From positions 1-64,000 of the forward strand of contig NZ_QLNP01000063.1 of the NCBI RefSeq assembly GCF_003261175.1: a stretch of 64,000 nt of DNA, given 5' to 3'. Under the pieces are notes generated by a model. The model was not told the origin of the DNA. It did not search any database and saw only the letters and a program-made list of their open reading frames with translations. The position numbers were made by a program, and so were the translations under genes. The stretch is from Arthrobacter globiformis (lineage in GTDB: Bacteria; Actinomycetota; Actinomycetes; Actinomycetales; Micrococcaceae). Below, in pieces: positions 24,615 to 33,108 of the stretch. Each line of letters begins with the position of its first letter. The first letter of the stretch is position 1.

Positions 24615-24656
24615 ACGCCCACGTTCCCTACTTTGTCTTGGGAACGTGGGCGTTTT
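24615..24656. terminator. Bidirectional terminator between sugar porter and hxlR
   Basis: A perfect 14-base stem (24615-24628 with 24640-24653), loop 11, with TTTT on the right and AAAA a few bases before the left arm. It sits between convergent genes and can serve both. Confidence 0.9.
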
Positions 24657-24673
24657 CTGCTTAAGACTGTTGG

Positions 24674-25054
24674 TTAGGACTGGGGACGGTTCACGATCGC
24701 CTCGGCATGCTCGGCCACCCACGCGACCAGTGGCAGCAGCAGGGCGGCCAGTTCCTCCCCGCGGCCGGTCAGGCTGTAGTCCACCCGGGGCGGGATTACC
24801 GGCTGGGCGTCGCGGCGGACGAACCCGTCGGCTTCGAGGGTCTTCAGCGTCTGGGCGAGCATCTTCTCGCTGATGCCTTGGGCACGGCGGCGTAGTTCGC
24901 TCCAGCGCTGGGGCCCTTCGGACAGCGCCACCAGGAGCAGCACGCCCCACTTGCTCGTGACGTGGTCCAGCACGGTCCGGCTGGGGCAGCCCGCGGGAAA
25001 GATCCCGTCGGCGAAGGGGAACGCGGGGACCATAACTGGGGTACTTACCTTCAT
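24674..25054 (-). CDS. HxlR-family transcriptional regulator
   Basis: A 126-residue winged-helix regulator. CPSRTVLDHVTSKWGVLLLVAL is the family N-terminus, with the conserved cysteine that in many members senses quinones, diamide or electrophiles. The HTH is RWSELRRRAQGISEKMLAQTLKTLEADGFVRR. It is read divergently from a quinone-reductase gene, which matches the known YtfH/QorR-type arrangement: the regulator represses itself and the reductase until oxidised. An AGTAC(15)GTACT dyad lies immediately upstream of its start. Confidence 0.92.
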   Translation of the reverse strand: MKVSTPVMVPAFPFADGIFPAGCPSRTVLDHVTSKWGVLLLVALSEGPQRWSELRRRAQGISEKMLAQTLKTLEADGFVRRDAQPVIPPRVDYSLTGRGEELAALLLPLVAWVAEHAEAIVNRPQS

Positions 25055-25057
25055 GAC

Positions 25058-25082
25058 AGTACCTTACCTTAAAGTGCGTACT
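25058..25082. promoter_or_regulatory. Putative HxlR operator AGTAC-N15-GTACT
   Basis: A 5-base inverted repeat with a 15-base spacer, placed 3 bases from the hxlR start and about 70 bases from the quinone-reductase start. A further GTACTTACC copy lies inside the hxlR start region (25041-25049). HxlR-family proteins are known to bind GTAC-type sites. Confidence 0.6.
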
Positions 25083-25151
25083 CTCTTTTGGGAAGCATTC
25101 CCGAATGAACCGGGTTGGCATCACTGACAGTCACCTCAGAAAGGACCAATC

Positions 25152-26024
25152 ATGACCATCGTCATCACCGGAGCCACCGGACAGCTCGGCCGTCTTGTCG
25201 TCGAAGCACTGCTTGAAAGCGGCCTCCCCGCGGAGCAGATCGTGGCCGCAGGCCGAACCGTGGACAGGATCGCCGACCTCGGCCAGCGCGGCGTCCAGGT
25301 CCGCACCATCGACTACAGCCAGCCGGAGTCCCTTCGGCAGGCGTTCGCAGGCGCGGACAAGGTCCTGCTGGTTTCAGGCAGCGAGGTTGGCCAGCGCGTC
25401 GAGCAGCACCGGAACGCCATCCAGGCGGCCAAGGAGGCCGGCGTCGGGCTGATCGCCTACACCAGCGTCGCCAACGCTGACACCACCGCCATGAAGCTGG
25501 CCGCCGAGCACATCGCCACTGAAGAGATCCTCCGGGACTCCGGCGTGCCGTTCGTCCTGCTCCGCAACGGCTGGTACCTGGAGAACTACACCGGCCAGCT
25601 CCCGGTCCAGGTCCAGCACGGCGCCGTTCTCGGCAGCGCCGGCGACGGCCGCGTCAGCGCCGCGGCCCGGGCCGACTACGCTGCGGCGGCAGCAGCAGTG
25701 CTGCTCCAGGATGACCAGGCCGGCAAGGTCTACGAGCTGGGCGGCGACGATGCCTTCACCCTTAGCGAGCTGGCCGGGGAGGTCAGCGCGGCGTCGGGCA
25801 AGCCCGTGGAGTACAAGGACCTGCCCGCGGAGAAGTACACCGAGGTCCTCGTGGACGCCGGACTGCCGGAGCCCTACGCGGCCATCCTGGCTGACAGCGA
25901 CCTCGGCATCGCCCGGGGCGATCTCCTTGTCACCAGCGGAGACCTCAGCGCCCTGATTGGCCGGCCCACCACGCCGCTGCGCGAAGCCGTGCAGGCTGCT
26001 GCCGTGAGCCTGCCGGCAAGCTAA
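25152..26024 (+). CDS. NAD(P)H:quinone oxidoreductase, NmrA/SDR type (QorB/YtfG-like)
   Basis: A 290-residue atypical short-chain dehydrogenase. The Rossmann motif is GATGQLGRLVVEALL at residues 7-21. The family features LVSGSEVGQRVEQHRN and the later LRNGWYLENYT (substrate pocket) are clear. It reduces quinones with NADPH and protects against redox cycling, as E. coli QorB does. AAAGGACC precedes the start. It is controlled very probably by the divergent HxlR protein. Confidence 0.9.
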   Translation: MTIVITGATGQLGRLVVEALLESGLPAEQIVAAGRTVDRIADLGQRGVQVRTIDYSQPESLRQAFAGADKVLLVSGSEVGQRVEQHRNAIQAAKEAGVGLIAYTSVANADTTAMKLAAEHIATEEILRDSGVPFVLLRNGWYLENYTGQLPVQVQHGAVLGSAGDGRVSAAARADYAAAAAAVLLQDDQAGKVYELGGDDAFTLSELAGEVSAASGKPVEYKDLPAEKYTEVLVDAGLPEPYAAILADSDLGIARGDLLVTSGDLSALIGRPTTPLREAVQAAAVSLPAS

Positions 26025-26266
26025 CCCAAGGCACACGCTGCATCAGATCCTGCAGGCTTTCTTCAAACCCTTCCTCACGTCCTGCAGGTTTCCGGGCAAC
26101 CCTTCCTCACTTGGCGTCAGCAGGATTCCCCCGAACCGGTCTCAGGTGAGGAAGGGTCGCACCAAAGGCGACAGGAGCTGAGGGCGCGTCGGGAGAAAAG
26201 CCGCAGGAGCTGAGGGCGCGTCGGGAGAAAAGCCGCAGGAGCTGAGAGAGCGTCCGAATGGTGCCT
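26025..26266. repeat. Composite intergenic repeat: two 32-base-period arrays and inverted repeats
   Basis: The stretch holds no gene. Array A has units starting at 26048 and 26080 (tcctgcagg...acccttcctcac, 31 bases, period 32). An inverted copy of the ACCCTTCCTCAC end lies at 26146-26157. Array B at 26174-26254 has two identical 32-base units plus about 17 bases of a third (units start GGAGCTGAGGGCGCG). It lies between the quinone reductase and mtlD, which converge. Confidence 0.8.
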
Positions 26267-26319
26267 GTTAAACGCCCGACGCCGGAACTCACCTTGGGTT
26301 CCGGCGTCGGGCGTTTAAC
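26267..26319 (-). terminator. Strong 22-bp hairpin terminator after mtlD
   Basis: A perfect 22-base stem (26267-26288 with 26298-26319), loop of 9, starting 12 bases beyond the mtlD stop. It could act on both strands. Confidence 0.88.
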
Positions 26320-26330
26320 GGTTGTGCCAG

Positions 26331-27494
26331 CTAGGCCGGGGCGGCGACATCCTCCGCTTTGCGTTCCTCGACGAGGCCGCATACCGCCGCGAAGAGCGGG
26401 TGGTCCTGCCCCAGTCCGGTGATGCGCTCCGTGGCCGCGGCCGGTTCGGACGAGGCCAGGATCTGGCCAAGCTCAACGGCCTCGGTGTCGGCGGGGTCGT
26501 TGAAGCGCAGTGCAGCAGCGATGGCCCCGAGCAGGGCCTCCGGGACGATCCCGCGTTCGGCCAGTTCCGCCGCCGGGCCGATGAACCGCTCGTGCCGGCT
26601 GAGCTTGCGCAGCGGCGCGCGCCCCACGCGGTTCACGGTGTCCGGCAGGTGCGGGTTGGTGAAGCGGCCCAGGATCTTCTGGACGTAGGCTTCCTGCTCG
26701 TCGTAGCTGAAGCCGTGTTTGGACACGAGGAGCTGCTTGGTCTCGTCCAGCACGGCGCGCACGTCCGCGGCAACGTCCTCGTCCGCCATGGCGTCGGAGA
26801 TCTTCTCCAGCCCGGCTTCAAAACCGAAGTAGGCCGCGGAGGCGTGGCCCGTGTTCACCGTGAACAGCTTGCGCTCGATGTAGGGCCCCAGCTCGTCCAC
26901 GAAGGTGGCACCCGGTATCACCGGGGCGGCACCCCCGAACGGCGTGCGGTCGATGACCCATTCGTAGAACGTCTCCACCGTGACGTCCAGGCCCTGCCCG
27001 GGTTCCTGGTTGGGCACGATGCGGTCCACGGCTGTGTTGGCGAACACCGCCGAGTCCGCCAAGGATCCGGCGGCCTCGTCCCAGGACGAGACGATCGACT
27101 CGCGCAGGATGTCCGTCGCGTTGATGGCGTTCTCACACGCCATCACCTGCAGCGGCGGCAGCCCTGCGGCCCGGGCGGCGATTCCCTTGGCGATCGCGGG
27201 GGCCACGAACTTCAGGATGTGCGGGCCCACCGCTGTGGTGACGATGTCCGCCGTCGCGATTTCCTCGATGAGCTGCGCCTCCTGGGTGCCGGAGTTCACG
27301 GCCCGGAAGTTGTCCACCGTGCGCACGGCGGGGTGCTCCCCCACCTCGTGCACGCTGTAGCTGTCCGCTCCGGCGAGCTCGGAGATCAGGGCATCCGCAA
27401 CGTCGGCGAACACCACCTCATACCCGGCCTCGTGCAGCAGTAGGCCAACAAACCCCCGGCCGATGTTGCCGGCCCCAAAATGTACAGCCTTCAC
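26331..27494 (-). CDS. mtlD: Mannitol-1-phosphate 5-dehydrogenase
   Basis: A 387-residue polyol-specific long-chain dehydrogenase: mannitol 1-phosphate plus NAD+ to fructose 6-phosphate, in the cytosol. VHFGAGNIGRGFVGLLL at residues 4-20 is the dinucleotide-binding loop. The catalytic region includes VNTGHASAAYFG, with the K/N/H residues of the family (ERKLFTVNTGH). The length equals that of the E. coli enzyme. It starts at a GTG that shares one base with the mtlA stop (TAGTG), with GGAAAGG upstream, so translation is coupled to mtlA. It is the last gene of the tetR-mtlA-mtlD unit. Confidence 0.95.
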   Translation of the reverse strand: MKAVHFGAGNIGRGFVGLLLHEAGYEVVFADVADALISELAGADSYSVHEVGEHPAVRTVDNFRAVNSGTQEAQLIEEIATADIVTTAVGPHILKFVAPAIAKGIAARAAGLPPLQVMACENAINATDILRESIVSSWDEAAGSLADSAVFANTAVDRIVPNQEPGQGLDVTVETFYEWVIDRTPFGGAAPVIPGATFVDELGPYIERKLFTVNTGHASAAYFGFEAGLEKISDAMADEDVAADVRAVLDETKQLLVSKHGFSYDEQEAYVQKILGRFTNPHLPDTVNRVGRAPLRKLSRHERFIGPAAELAERGIVPEALLGAIAAALRFNDPADTEAVELGQILASSEPAAATERITGLGQDHPLFAAVCGLVEERKAEDVAAPA

Positions 27495-29518
27495 TATGCG
27501 TTGACCTTTCCGAACAGTTCCAGGACTTCGTCCACGGATGTGGCCGCCTCAAGCTGCGCCACCTGCGCCTTGTTCGTGAAGACCTTGGCGATCGAGGACA
27601 GGATGTGCAGGTGCTCGTTGTTGACACCGGCCACGCCCACCACGAACTTGACCTGCTTGCCGTTCCAGTCGATCCCCTCGGGGTAGCGGATTACCGCGAC
27701 GGCCGACTTCCGGATGTGGTCCTTGGCGGCATTGGTGCCGTGCGGGATGGCCAGGAAGCTGCCCATGTACGTGGAGACGGACTCCTCGCGCTCGTGCATC
27801 GCGCGGATGTAGTCCTCGTCCACCGCCCCGCGCGCCAGCAGCAGCTGGCCCGCCTCGTCGATCGCGTCATCCCGGGTGGAGGCGGTGCCGTTCAGGACCA
27901 CGCTCTCCGGCACCAGGATGTCCGACGGCGCCGCGACAGTTTCGGAGGCAGCGTCAGTTCCGGCAGTTGCGGAAGCCCCGGCGGCGGCTGCGCCGGCACT
28001 GGTACCGGCTTCGGCGGGGGCCTCGGCGCCTTCGGCATTGCTGCGCTGGACCATTTCCACGATCTCTTCATAGCGCGGGCTGTTCATGAAGTTGTCCACG
28101 GAGACGTGGACGGCGCTGGCCGTGGCCGGCTTGGCACGCTCGGTCAGGTCTTGGTGCGTGACCACCACGTCGTAGGTGTCGCTGAGGTTGGCGATGGACG
28201 CATTGGTGACCTTCACGTCCGGGAACCCGGCCGCCTTGATCTTGTTGCGCAGCACGGAGGCACCCATGGCGCTGGAGCCCATGCCGGCATCGCACGCGAA
28301 CACGATGTTGCTGATGGGACCGGTCAGAACACCCACACCGCCACCGGTGCCCGCGCCGGTCAGCACGGAGGAAACCGAGCTCTTCTTGCCCTTCATGGCT
28401 TCCATCTTCGCGGTGGCGTCTCCGAGGTCAGCCTCGTCGCTGTGACGGGTTGTGCGCAGGATCAGCGAGGCCACGAGGAAGGAAACGGTGGCGGCAAGGA
28501 GCACGGAGAGGATCACGCCGAGGTAGCTGTCGCGGGACGTCTGGGCGATGACGGCGATGATGGATCCCGGGGCCGCCGGGGCCACGAGGCCGGAGTTGGT
28601 AACAGCCAGGGTAGCGATGCCAGTCATGCCGCCGGCGATCGCCGCCAGGATCAGCAGCGGGCGCATGAGGACGTACGGGAAGTAGATCTCGTGGATGCCG
28701 CCGAAGAAGTGGATGAGGGCCGCGCCGGGAGCAGAGGCCTTGGCGGCGCCACGGCCGAAGAACATGTAGGCGAGCAGGATGCCCAGGCCCGGGCCGGGGT
28801 TCGCCTCCAACAGGAACAGGATGGACTTGCCCTGGTCCAGCGACTGCTGGATGCCCAGCGGGGTCAGTACCCCGTGGTTGATGGCGTTGTTGAGGAACAG
28901 AACCTTGGCCGGTTCGATGAAGATGCTGGTCAGGGGCAGCAGTCCGTTGTTCACGAGGAACTGGACCACGTTGCCGGCGGCCGTGCTGAACGCCTGGACC
29001 AGGGGGGAGATGCCGTAGAAGCCCAGCATGGCGAGCAGTGCGCCCCAGATGCCTGCGGAGAAGTTGTTCACCAGCATCTCGAAGCCGGGGCGGATCTTGC
29101 CATCCCAAATGGCGTCGATCTTTTTCATGGTCCAGCCGCCGAGGGGGCCCATGATCATGGCGCCGATGAACATCGGGATGCCGGCGCCGACGATCACGCC
29201 CATGGTGCCGATGGCACCGACGACGCCGCCACGGACGTCATAGACCATCTTGCCGCCGGTGTAGGCGATCAGGAGAGGCAGCAGGTAGGTGATCATGGGA
29301 CCCACGAGGCCAGTGTTCGGAACTCCTTCGGCATTCGTGCCAAAGCCGCCGAGCTGCGGTACCGGGATCCATCCCTTTTCGATGAACAGGGCGGTGATGA
29401 TGCCCCAGGCGATGAACGCACCGATGTTGGGCATGATCATGCCGGACAGGAACGTCCCGAACCTCTGGACGTGCACCCGCGCACTGGTTTTGGGTTTTGC
29501 AACTGTCTCTGTTGCCAT
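27494..29518 (-). CDS. mtlA: Mannitol-specific PTS permease, EIICBA
   Basis: A 674-residue single-chain enzyme II that imports and phosphorylates mannitol. Residues about 10-370 are the IIC membrane channel, with the substrate-binding segment GGIHEIYFPYVLMRP. The IIB domain (about 400-500) has the phosphorylated cysteine in ACDAGMGSSAMG (Cys409). An Ala/Gly/Thr-rich linker follows (about 510-540). The IIA domain ends the protein, with the active histidine in FLAIPHGTN (His593). Phosphate comes from PtsI via HPr. The ATG at 29518 follows AGGAA; the frame extends 30 codons upstream into the tetR gene. Overlap with mtlD and the 53-base gap to tetR indicate one operon. Confidence 0.95.
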   Translation of the reverse strand: MATETVAKPKTSARVHVQRFGTFLSGMIMPNIGAFIAWGIITALFIEKGWIPVPQLGGFGTNAEGVPNTGLVGPMITYLLPLLIAYTGGKMVYDVRGGVVGAIGTMGVIVGAGIPMFIGAMIMGPLGGWTMKKIDAIWDGKIRPGFEMLVNNFSAGIWGALLAMLGFYGISPLVQAFSTAAGNVVQFLVNNGLLPLTSIFIEPAKVLFLNNAINHGVLTPLGIQQSLDQGKSILFLLEANPGPGLGILLAYMFFGRGAAKASAPGAALIHFFGGIHEIYFPYVLMRPLLILAAIAGGMTGIATLAVTNSGLVAPAAPGSIIAVIAQTSRDSYLGVILSVLLAATVSFLVASLILRTTRHSDEADLGDATAKMEAMKGKKSSVSSVLTGAGTGGGVGVLTGPISNIVFACDAGMGSSAMGASVLRNKIKAAGFPDVKVTNASIANLSDTYDVVVTHQDLTERAKPATASAVHVSVDNFMNSPRYEEIVEMVQRSNAEGAEAPAEAGTSAGAAAAGASATAGTDAASETVAAPSDILVPESVVLNGTASTRDDAIDEAGQLLLARGAVDEDYIRAMHEREESVSTYMGSFLAIPHGTNAAKDHIRKSAVAVIRYPEGIDWNGKQVKFVVGVAGVNNEHLHILSSIAKVFTNKAQVAQLEAATSVDEVLELFGKVNA

Positions 29519-29571
29519 TTGATTTCCTAACGTGGTCCCTGCGGCACCGCAGGATGGTCCGATAGTTTCGT

Positions 29572-30300
29572 CTAGCTGGTGGAACTGGTGGAGATCCGGT
29601 GGAGCCATTCGAGAAAAAGCTTGAGTTCCGAGCTGGTGAGCTGGTCCGAGTGGGATGCCTGCAGCGCCGCGTTCAGCGCGATGGCAGCCACCACCACGGA
29701 TGACTTCCCGGAGTCCTCCGGTCCCGCGTCCCGCCCCTGGTCCCTGGACACCGCAAAGATCATGGCGTCCCGGGTCATCGTGGACAGCTCCAGGTTCCGT
29801 TCCGCCGCCGGTTCTGCGATCAGCATGAGCGTCACGCCCACGTTGGCGGCCAGGATGCTCCTGGCGGCCTCCCGTGGCTGGACGTTCAGCTGGCCGGCCG
29901 CAGCAGCCTTGTTCAGCATTTCCTCCAGGAGCCCCTCCGCATCGGCAACGATGGCGGGGCGGCTCTCAGGGCGGATGTTACCGAACATGACCAGATAAAG
30001 TTCGGGCTGCTTGAGCCCGAACTGCACGTGGTTGTCCCACATCCGCCGGATGTCCACCAGCGGCTGTCCGGACGGGGCGAAGTCCCTCTCGCCCGCCACA
30101 TACTCTTCGAAACCCGCGGCGACAACTGCGTCAAACAAGCCCTCCTTGTCACCGAAATGGTGATAGAGGGTGGGCGCCGTAACGCCCGCCAGCTGCGTGA
30201 TCTGGCGGGTGGAAACAGCTGCCCCTGCGGATTTGGCCAGCAACTCGGCTGCCGCACGCAACAGCCTCATTTTGGGCGGAAGCTGGCCATCGAAACTCAT
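29572..30300 (-). CDS. TetR-family regulator of the mannitol PTS operon
   Basis: A 242-residue TetR protein. The HTH is RLLRAAAELLAKSAGAAVS with ITQLAGVTAPTLYHHFGDKEGLF. The C-terminal domain is long and has an extra tail. It is the first gene of the mtl operon, 53 bases before mtlA, and divergent from ptsI. Mannitol operons in Firmicutes use the PTS-controlled activator MtlR, and other actinobacteria often use DeoR or GntR types, so a TetR here is unusual. It probably represses its own operon through the TATAGC-AAC-GCTATA dyad 19 bases upstream, and possibly ptsI. Its effector would be an intracellular sugar phosphate or similar (inference). Confidence 0.85.
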   Translation of the reverse strand: MSFDGQLPPKMRLLRAAAELLAKSAGAAVSTRQITQLAGVTAPTLYHHFGDKEGLFDAVVAAGFEEYVAGERDFAPSGQPLVDIRRMWDNHVQFGLKQPELYLVMFGNIRPESRPAIVADAEGLLEEMLNKAAAAGQLNVQPREAARSILAANVGVTLMLIAEPAAERNLELSTMTRDAMIFAVSRDQGRDAGPEDSGKSSVVVAAIALNAALQASHSDQLTSSELKLFLEWLHRISTSSTS

Positions 30301-30318
30301 AACCGCTACCCTAGCACC

Positions 30319-30333
30319 TATAGCAACGCTATA
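30319..30333. promoter_or_regulatory. Putative TetR operator TATAGC-AAC-GCTATA
   Basis: A perfect 6-base inverted repeat with a 3-base spacer in the tetR-ptsI divergent region. It lies 19 bases from the tetR start and about 130 bases from the ptsI start, within A/T-rich DNA that also suits a -10 element. Confidence 0.6.
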
Positions 30334-30462
30334 TGAACTGAATCACATACAATTTTTTCAGGCACCGCAACGCAGCATCGGACGTAGCCCTTCCGAGCTT
30401 CCGGGCTCCCGCCCGGGTGGATACCGGCGGGCCTGGCTACCGGCAGAGAACGAGGACCTTCA

Positions 30463-32148
30463 GTGCAGAACTTCCCAGGAGTAGGCGTCAGCCCCGGCCG
30501 CATCATCGGCAGGATCCGCCAGATGCCCAAGCCCATCAGCGAACCTCCGGCCGGCGAACAGCTGGCTGCCGGAACCACCCCCGAAGAGGCGACGGCAGCA
30601 CTGAAGGCCGCAGCGGGTGCCGTCCATGATGAGCTGAAGGCCCGCGCAGACCACGCCACCGGTGATGGCAAGGCCGTCCTGGAAGCCACGGCCCTGATGG
30701 CCAAGGACACCATGCTGATCAAGGGCGCGGCCAAGCTGATCGCCCGCGGCACCTCGCCGCAGCGGGCCATCTGGGAATCCGGCTCCTCGGTTTCTGAAAT
30801 GTTGCTCAACCTCGGCGGTTACATGGCTGAGCGCGCCACCGACATCCTGGATGTGCGCGCCCGCATCGTGGCCGAACTCCGGGGCGTATCCGCGCCGGGC
30901 ATCCCGTCGTCGAACGAACCGTTCATCCTGGTGGCCGAGGACCTAGCCCCCGCCGACACCGCCACCCTCGATCCCAACAAGGTCCTCGCCCTGGTCACCG
31001 CCGGCGGCGGTCCGCAGTCCCACACCGCGATCATCGCCCGCTCTCTCGGCCTGCCGGCCGTCGTGGCAGCTGTGGGCGTGGACGAACTCCCGGACGGCAC
31101 CGAGGTTTACGTCGACGGCGCCGCAGGTTCCATCACGGCCGGCCCCGACGAGTCACTGCGCGCGGCCGCCGAGGCCTGGGCCGCCACGGCGTCCCTCCTC
31201 GCCGATTTCAACGGGACGGGTTCGACGGCGGACGGCCACCTGGTGCCCCTCCTCGCCAACGTGGGCGGGGCCAAGGACGCCCAGGCCGCGGCCAAGCTCG
31301 GTGCCCAGGGCGTGGGCCTGTTCCGCACCGAGTTCTGCTTTCTCGAACGTGACACCGAGCCCACCGTCGAGGAACAGGCCGCCGCATACAAGGGCGTGTT
31401 CGATGCCTTCCCCGGCAAGAAGGTGGTGCTCCGCACCCTGGACGCCGGCGCGGACAAGCCGCTCCCGTTCCTCACGGACTCCACCGAACCCAATCCGGCC
31501 CTGGGCGTCCGCGGCTACCGCACCGACTTCACCACGCCGGGCGTCCTCGACCGGCAGCTGGAGGCGATTGCGCAGGCCGAAAAGGAGTCGGAGGCTGACG
31601 TCTGGGTCATGGCTCCAATGATTTCGACGGCGGAGGAAGCAGCCCGCTTCGCCACGATGTGCGCCGAAGCCGGCATCAAGACGCCGGGCGTGATGGTGGA
31701 GGTTCCCTCCGCCGCCCTCACCGCCGACACCATCCTGCGCGAAGTGGCCTTCGCCAGTCTGGGAACCAACGACCTCACCCAGTACGCCATGGCCGCCGAT
31801 CGCCAGCTGGGTCCTCTCGCCGGGCTGAACACGCCGTGGCAGCCTGCTGTGCTGCGCCTCGTGGGCCTGACCGTTGAGGGTTCACGGGCAGAGGGGCACA
31901 ACAAGCCGGTGGGCGTCTGCGGCGAGGCCGCGGCGGACCCGGCCCTCGCCGTCGTGCTGACCGGCCTGGGCGTCACCACCCTGTCCATGACCGCCCGTTC
32001 GCTCGCGGCGGTGGCCGCCGTTCTGAAGACCGTCACGCTGGCGGAGGCACAGGAGCTGGCCAAGCTGGCCCTGTCCGCGCCGAGCGCCGTGGAAGCCCGG
32101 GCATGGGTCCGGGAAAAGCTGCCAGTCCTGGAAGAACTCGGGCTGTAG
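30463..32148 (+). CDS. ptsI: PTS enzyme I (phosphoenolpyruvate-protein phosphotransferase)
   Basis: A 561-residue general PTS enzyme that takes phosphate from PEP and passes it to HPr. The N-terminal helical HPr-binding domain and swivelling domain contain the active His187 in GGPQSHTAIIARS. The C-terminal TIM barrel holds GLFRTEFCFLERD, DAGADKPL and GVCGEAAADP, which bind PEP and Mg. The GTG start follows GAGGACC. It is divergent from the tetR-mtlA-mtlD unit. No ptsH (HPr) gene is adjacent; it must be elsewhere. A hairpin terminator follows. Confidence 0.95.
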   Translation: MQNFPGVGVSPGRIIGRIRQMPKPISEPPAGEQLAAGTTPEEATAALKAAAGAVHDELKARADHATGDGKAVLEATALMAKDTMLIKGAAKLIARGTSPQRAIWESGSSVSEMLLNLGGYMAERATDILDVRARIVAELRGVSAPGIPSSNEPFILVAEDLAPADTATLDPNKVLALVTAGGGPQSHTAIIARSLGLPAVVAAVGVDELPDGTEVYVDGAAGSITAGPDESLRAAAEAWAATASLLADFNGTGSTADGHLVPLLANVGGAKDAQAAAKLGAQGVGLFRTEFCFLERDTEPTVEEQAAAYKGVFDAFPGKKVVLRTLDAGADKPLPFLTDSTEPNPALGVRGYRTDFTTPGVLDRQLEAIAQAEKESEADVWVMAPMISTAEEAARFATMCAEAGIKTPGVMVEVPSAALTADTILREVAFASLGTNDLTQYAMAADRQLGPLAGLNTPWQPAVLRLVGLTVEGSRAEGHNKPVGVCGEAAADPALAVVLTGLGVTTLSMTARSLAAVAAVLKTVTLAEAQELAKLALSAPSAVEARAWVREKLPVLEELGL

Positions 32149-32161
32149 TTCGACTGCTCAC

Positions 32162-32197
32162 GGAAGGCAGCGCTCGGAATTCCGGGCGCTGCCTTCC
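32162..32197 (+). terminator. Hairpin terminator after ptsI
   Basis: A 12-base stem GGAAGGCAGCGC / GCGCTGCCTTCC with a 12-base loop, 14 bases past the ptsI stop, between convergent genes. Confidence 0.75.
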
Positions 32198-32232
32198 TGG
32201 CGTTCAGGCCGTCATATTGGCGTTCAGGCCGT
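32198..32232. repeat. 15-base direct duplication spanning the hydrolase stop codon
   Basis: TGGCGTTCAGGCCGT occurs at 32198-32212 and again at 32218-32232, period 20. The second copy contains the stop codon of the minus-strand hydrolase gene. Confidence 0.8.
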
Positions 32233-33060
32233 GGAGCCTCCGGCTGCCGCCGAGCCCTCGGCCGCGGTGCCGGCCCAGCGCCGGATGGCCCGGGCAACAT
32301 CTTCGGGAGCGGCGTCCTGAACAACGTGCCCGCACCCGGGCACCTCTGCAAACGCACCGTCCGGCGCCTGCGCGGCGAGGAACTGGCACCATGGCCGGCG
32401 GGCGATCGGATCCCTTCCGCCACGGAGCACGAGCACCGGCTGGGCCACGCCCCGAATCCGGGAGTCGAGCGGATACTCCATCATCACCGGCAGTTCGGTC
32501 AGATACCACCGAAACCCCGTCCGGCAATAGTCGGTGAAGACCACGGCATTGGTGGACGGCGGCTCACAGAACAGGGAATCTCGCGTCAGCGCCAGCGCAT
32601 GCCAGGCTGCACTCCTGCGTTCGGGATCCACCACCGGACCCATGAGCACTGTCCGGCTCACCAGCCCCGGCGCCTGAAGCGCCAATTCCACGGCGAACTG
32701 GACCCCCATGGAATGGCCCACCACAATGCAGGACTCCACGCCATACTCCGCCAGAACCGCCGCAACGAACGCCGCATATTCGCCCACAGTCACCTGGCGC
32801 CCGGGGCGGGGCGTGCCGTCGAAACCCGGCAGGTCGAAGGAGTAGACGGCAGCACCCCCTTCGGCTCGCTCCGGCTGCTGGTTCTGTTCCTTCGGGCCAC
32901 CCGCCAGTTCGACATGCAGCCGGGCGAGGTAGCGGTGCGAGACGCCGATACCGTGGAGCAGCACATAGGCCGGCTGCCCGGCGGCCGACGCCTCATTCGA
33001 CGTGTACAGGCGGCCCGTCAAGCCGTTCGCCGTCACCGCTGCTCCATCGCTCAGTCTCAT
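32224..33060 (-). CDS. Alpha/beta hydrolase
   Basis: A 278-residue alpha/beta-hydrolase-fold enzyme. The oxyanion-hole loop is LLHGIGVSHR. The nucleophile elbow is VGHSMGVQFA (Ser in GHSMG). The probable catalytic acid is in VLRGGRDPIA and the catalytic histidine in PGCGHVVQDAAPE. The substrate (ester, lactone or similar) cannot be told. The C-terminus ends in a low-complexity Ala/Gly stretch (AAEGSAAAGGSTA). It is divergent from an excisionase-like gene 48 bases away. Confidence 0.85.
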   Translation of the reverse strand: MRLSDGAAVTANGLTGRLYTSNEASAAGQPAYVLLHGIGVSHRYLARLHVELAGGPKEQNQQPERAEGGAAVYSFDLPGFDGTPRPGRQVTVGEYAAFVAAVLAEYGVESCIVVGHSMGVQFAVELALQAPGLVSRTVLMGPVVDPERRSAAWHALALTRDSLFCEPPSTNAVVFTDYCRTGFRWYLTELPVMMEYPLDSRIRGVAQPVLVLRGGRDPIARRPWCQFLAAQAPDGAFAEVPGCGHVVQDAAPEDVARAIRRWAGTAAEGSAAAGGSTA

Positions 33061-33096
33061 CCGCCGAGCATATCCAACTCACCGTTCCGCAGCGGT

Positions 33097-33102
33097 TAGG
33101 CT
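33097..33102 (+). promoter_or_regulatory. Candidate -10 (TAGGCT) for a leaderless transcript
   Basis: TAGGCT is followed by 6 bases and then the ATG at 33109, with no ribosome site; transcription would begin at the start codon. Confidence 0.45.
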
Positions 33103-33108
33103 TCTGCC

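Noticed and set aside
26174-26254. Possible CRISPR array (32-base repeats)
   Set aside because: The units are directly adjacent with no spacers, only two and a half copies exist, and no cas genes are in the window.
27605-29530. Long plus-strand open frame opposite mtlA
   Set aside because: Glycine/histidine/aspartate-rich shadow product without family features; the minus-strand frame encodes a complete mannitol PTS permease with its active residues.
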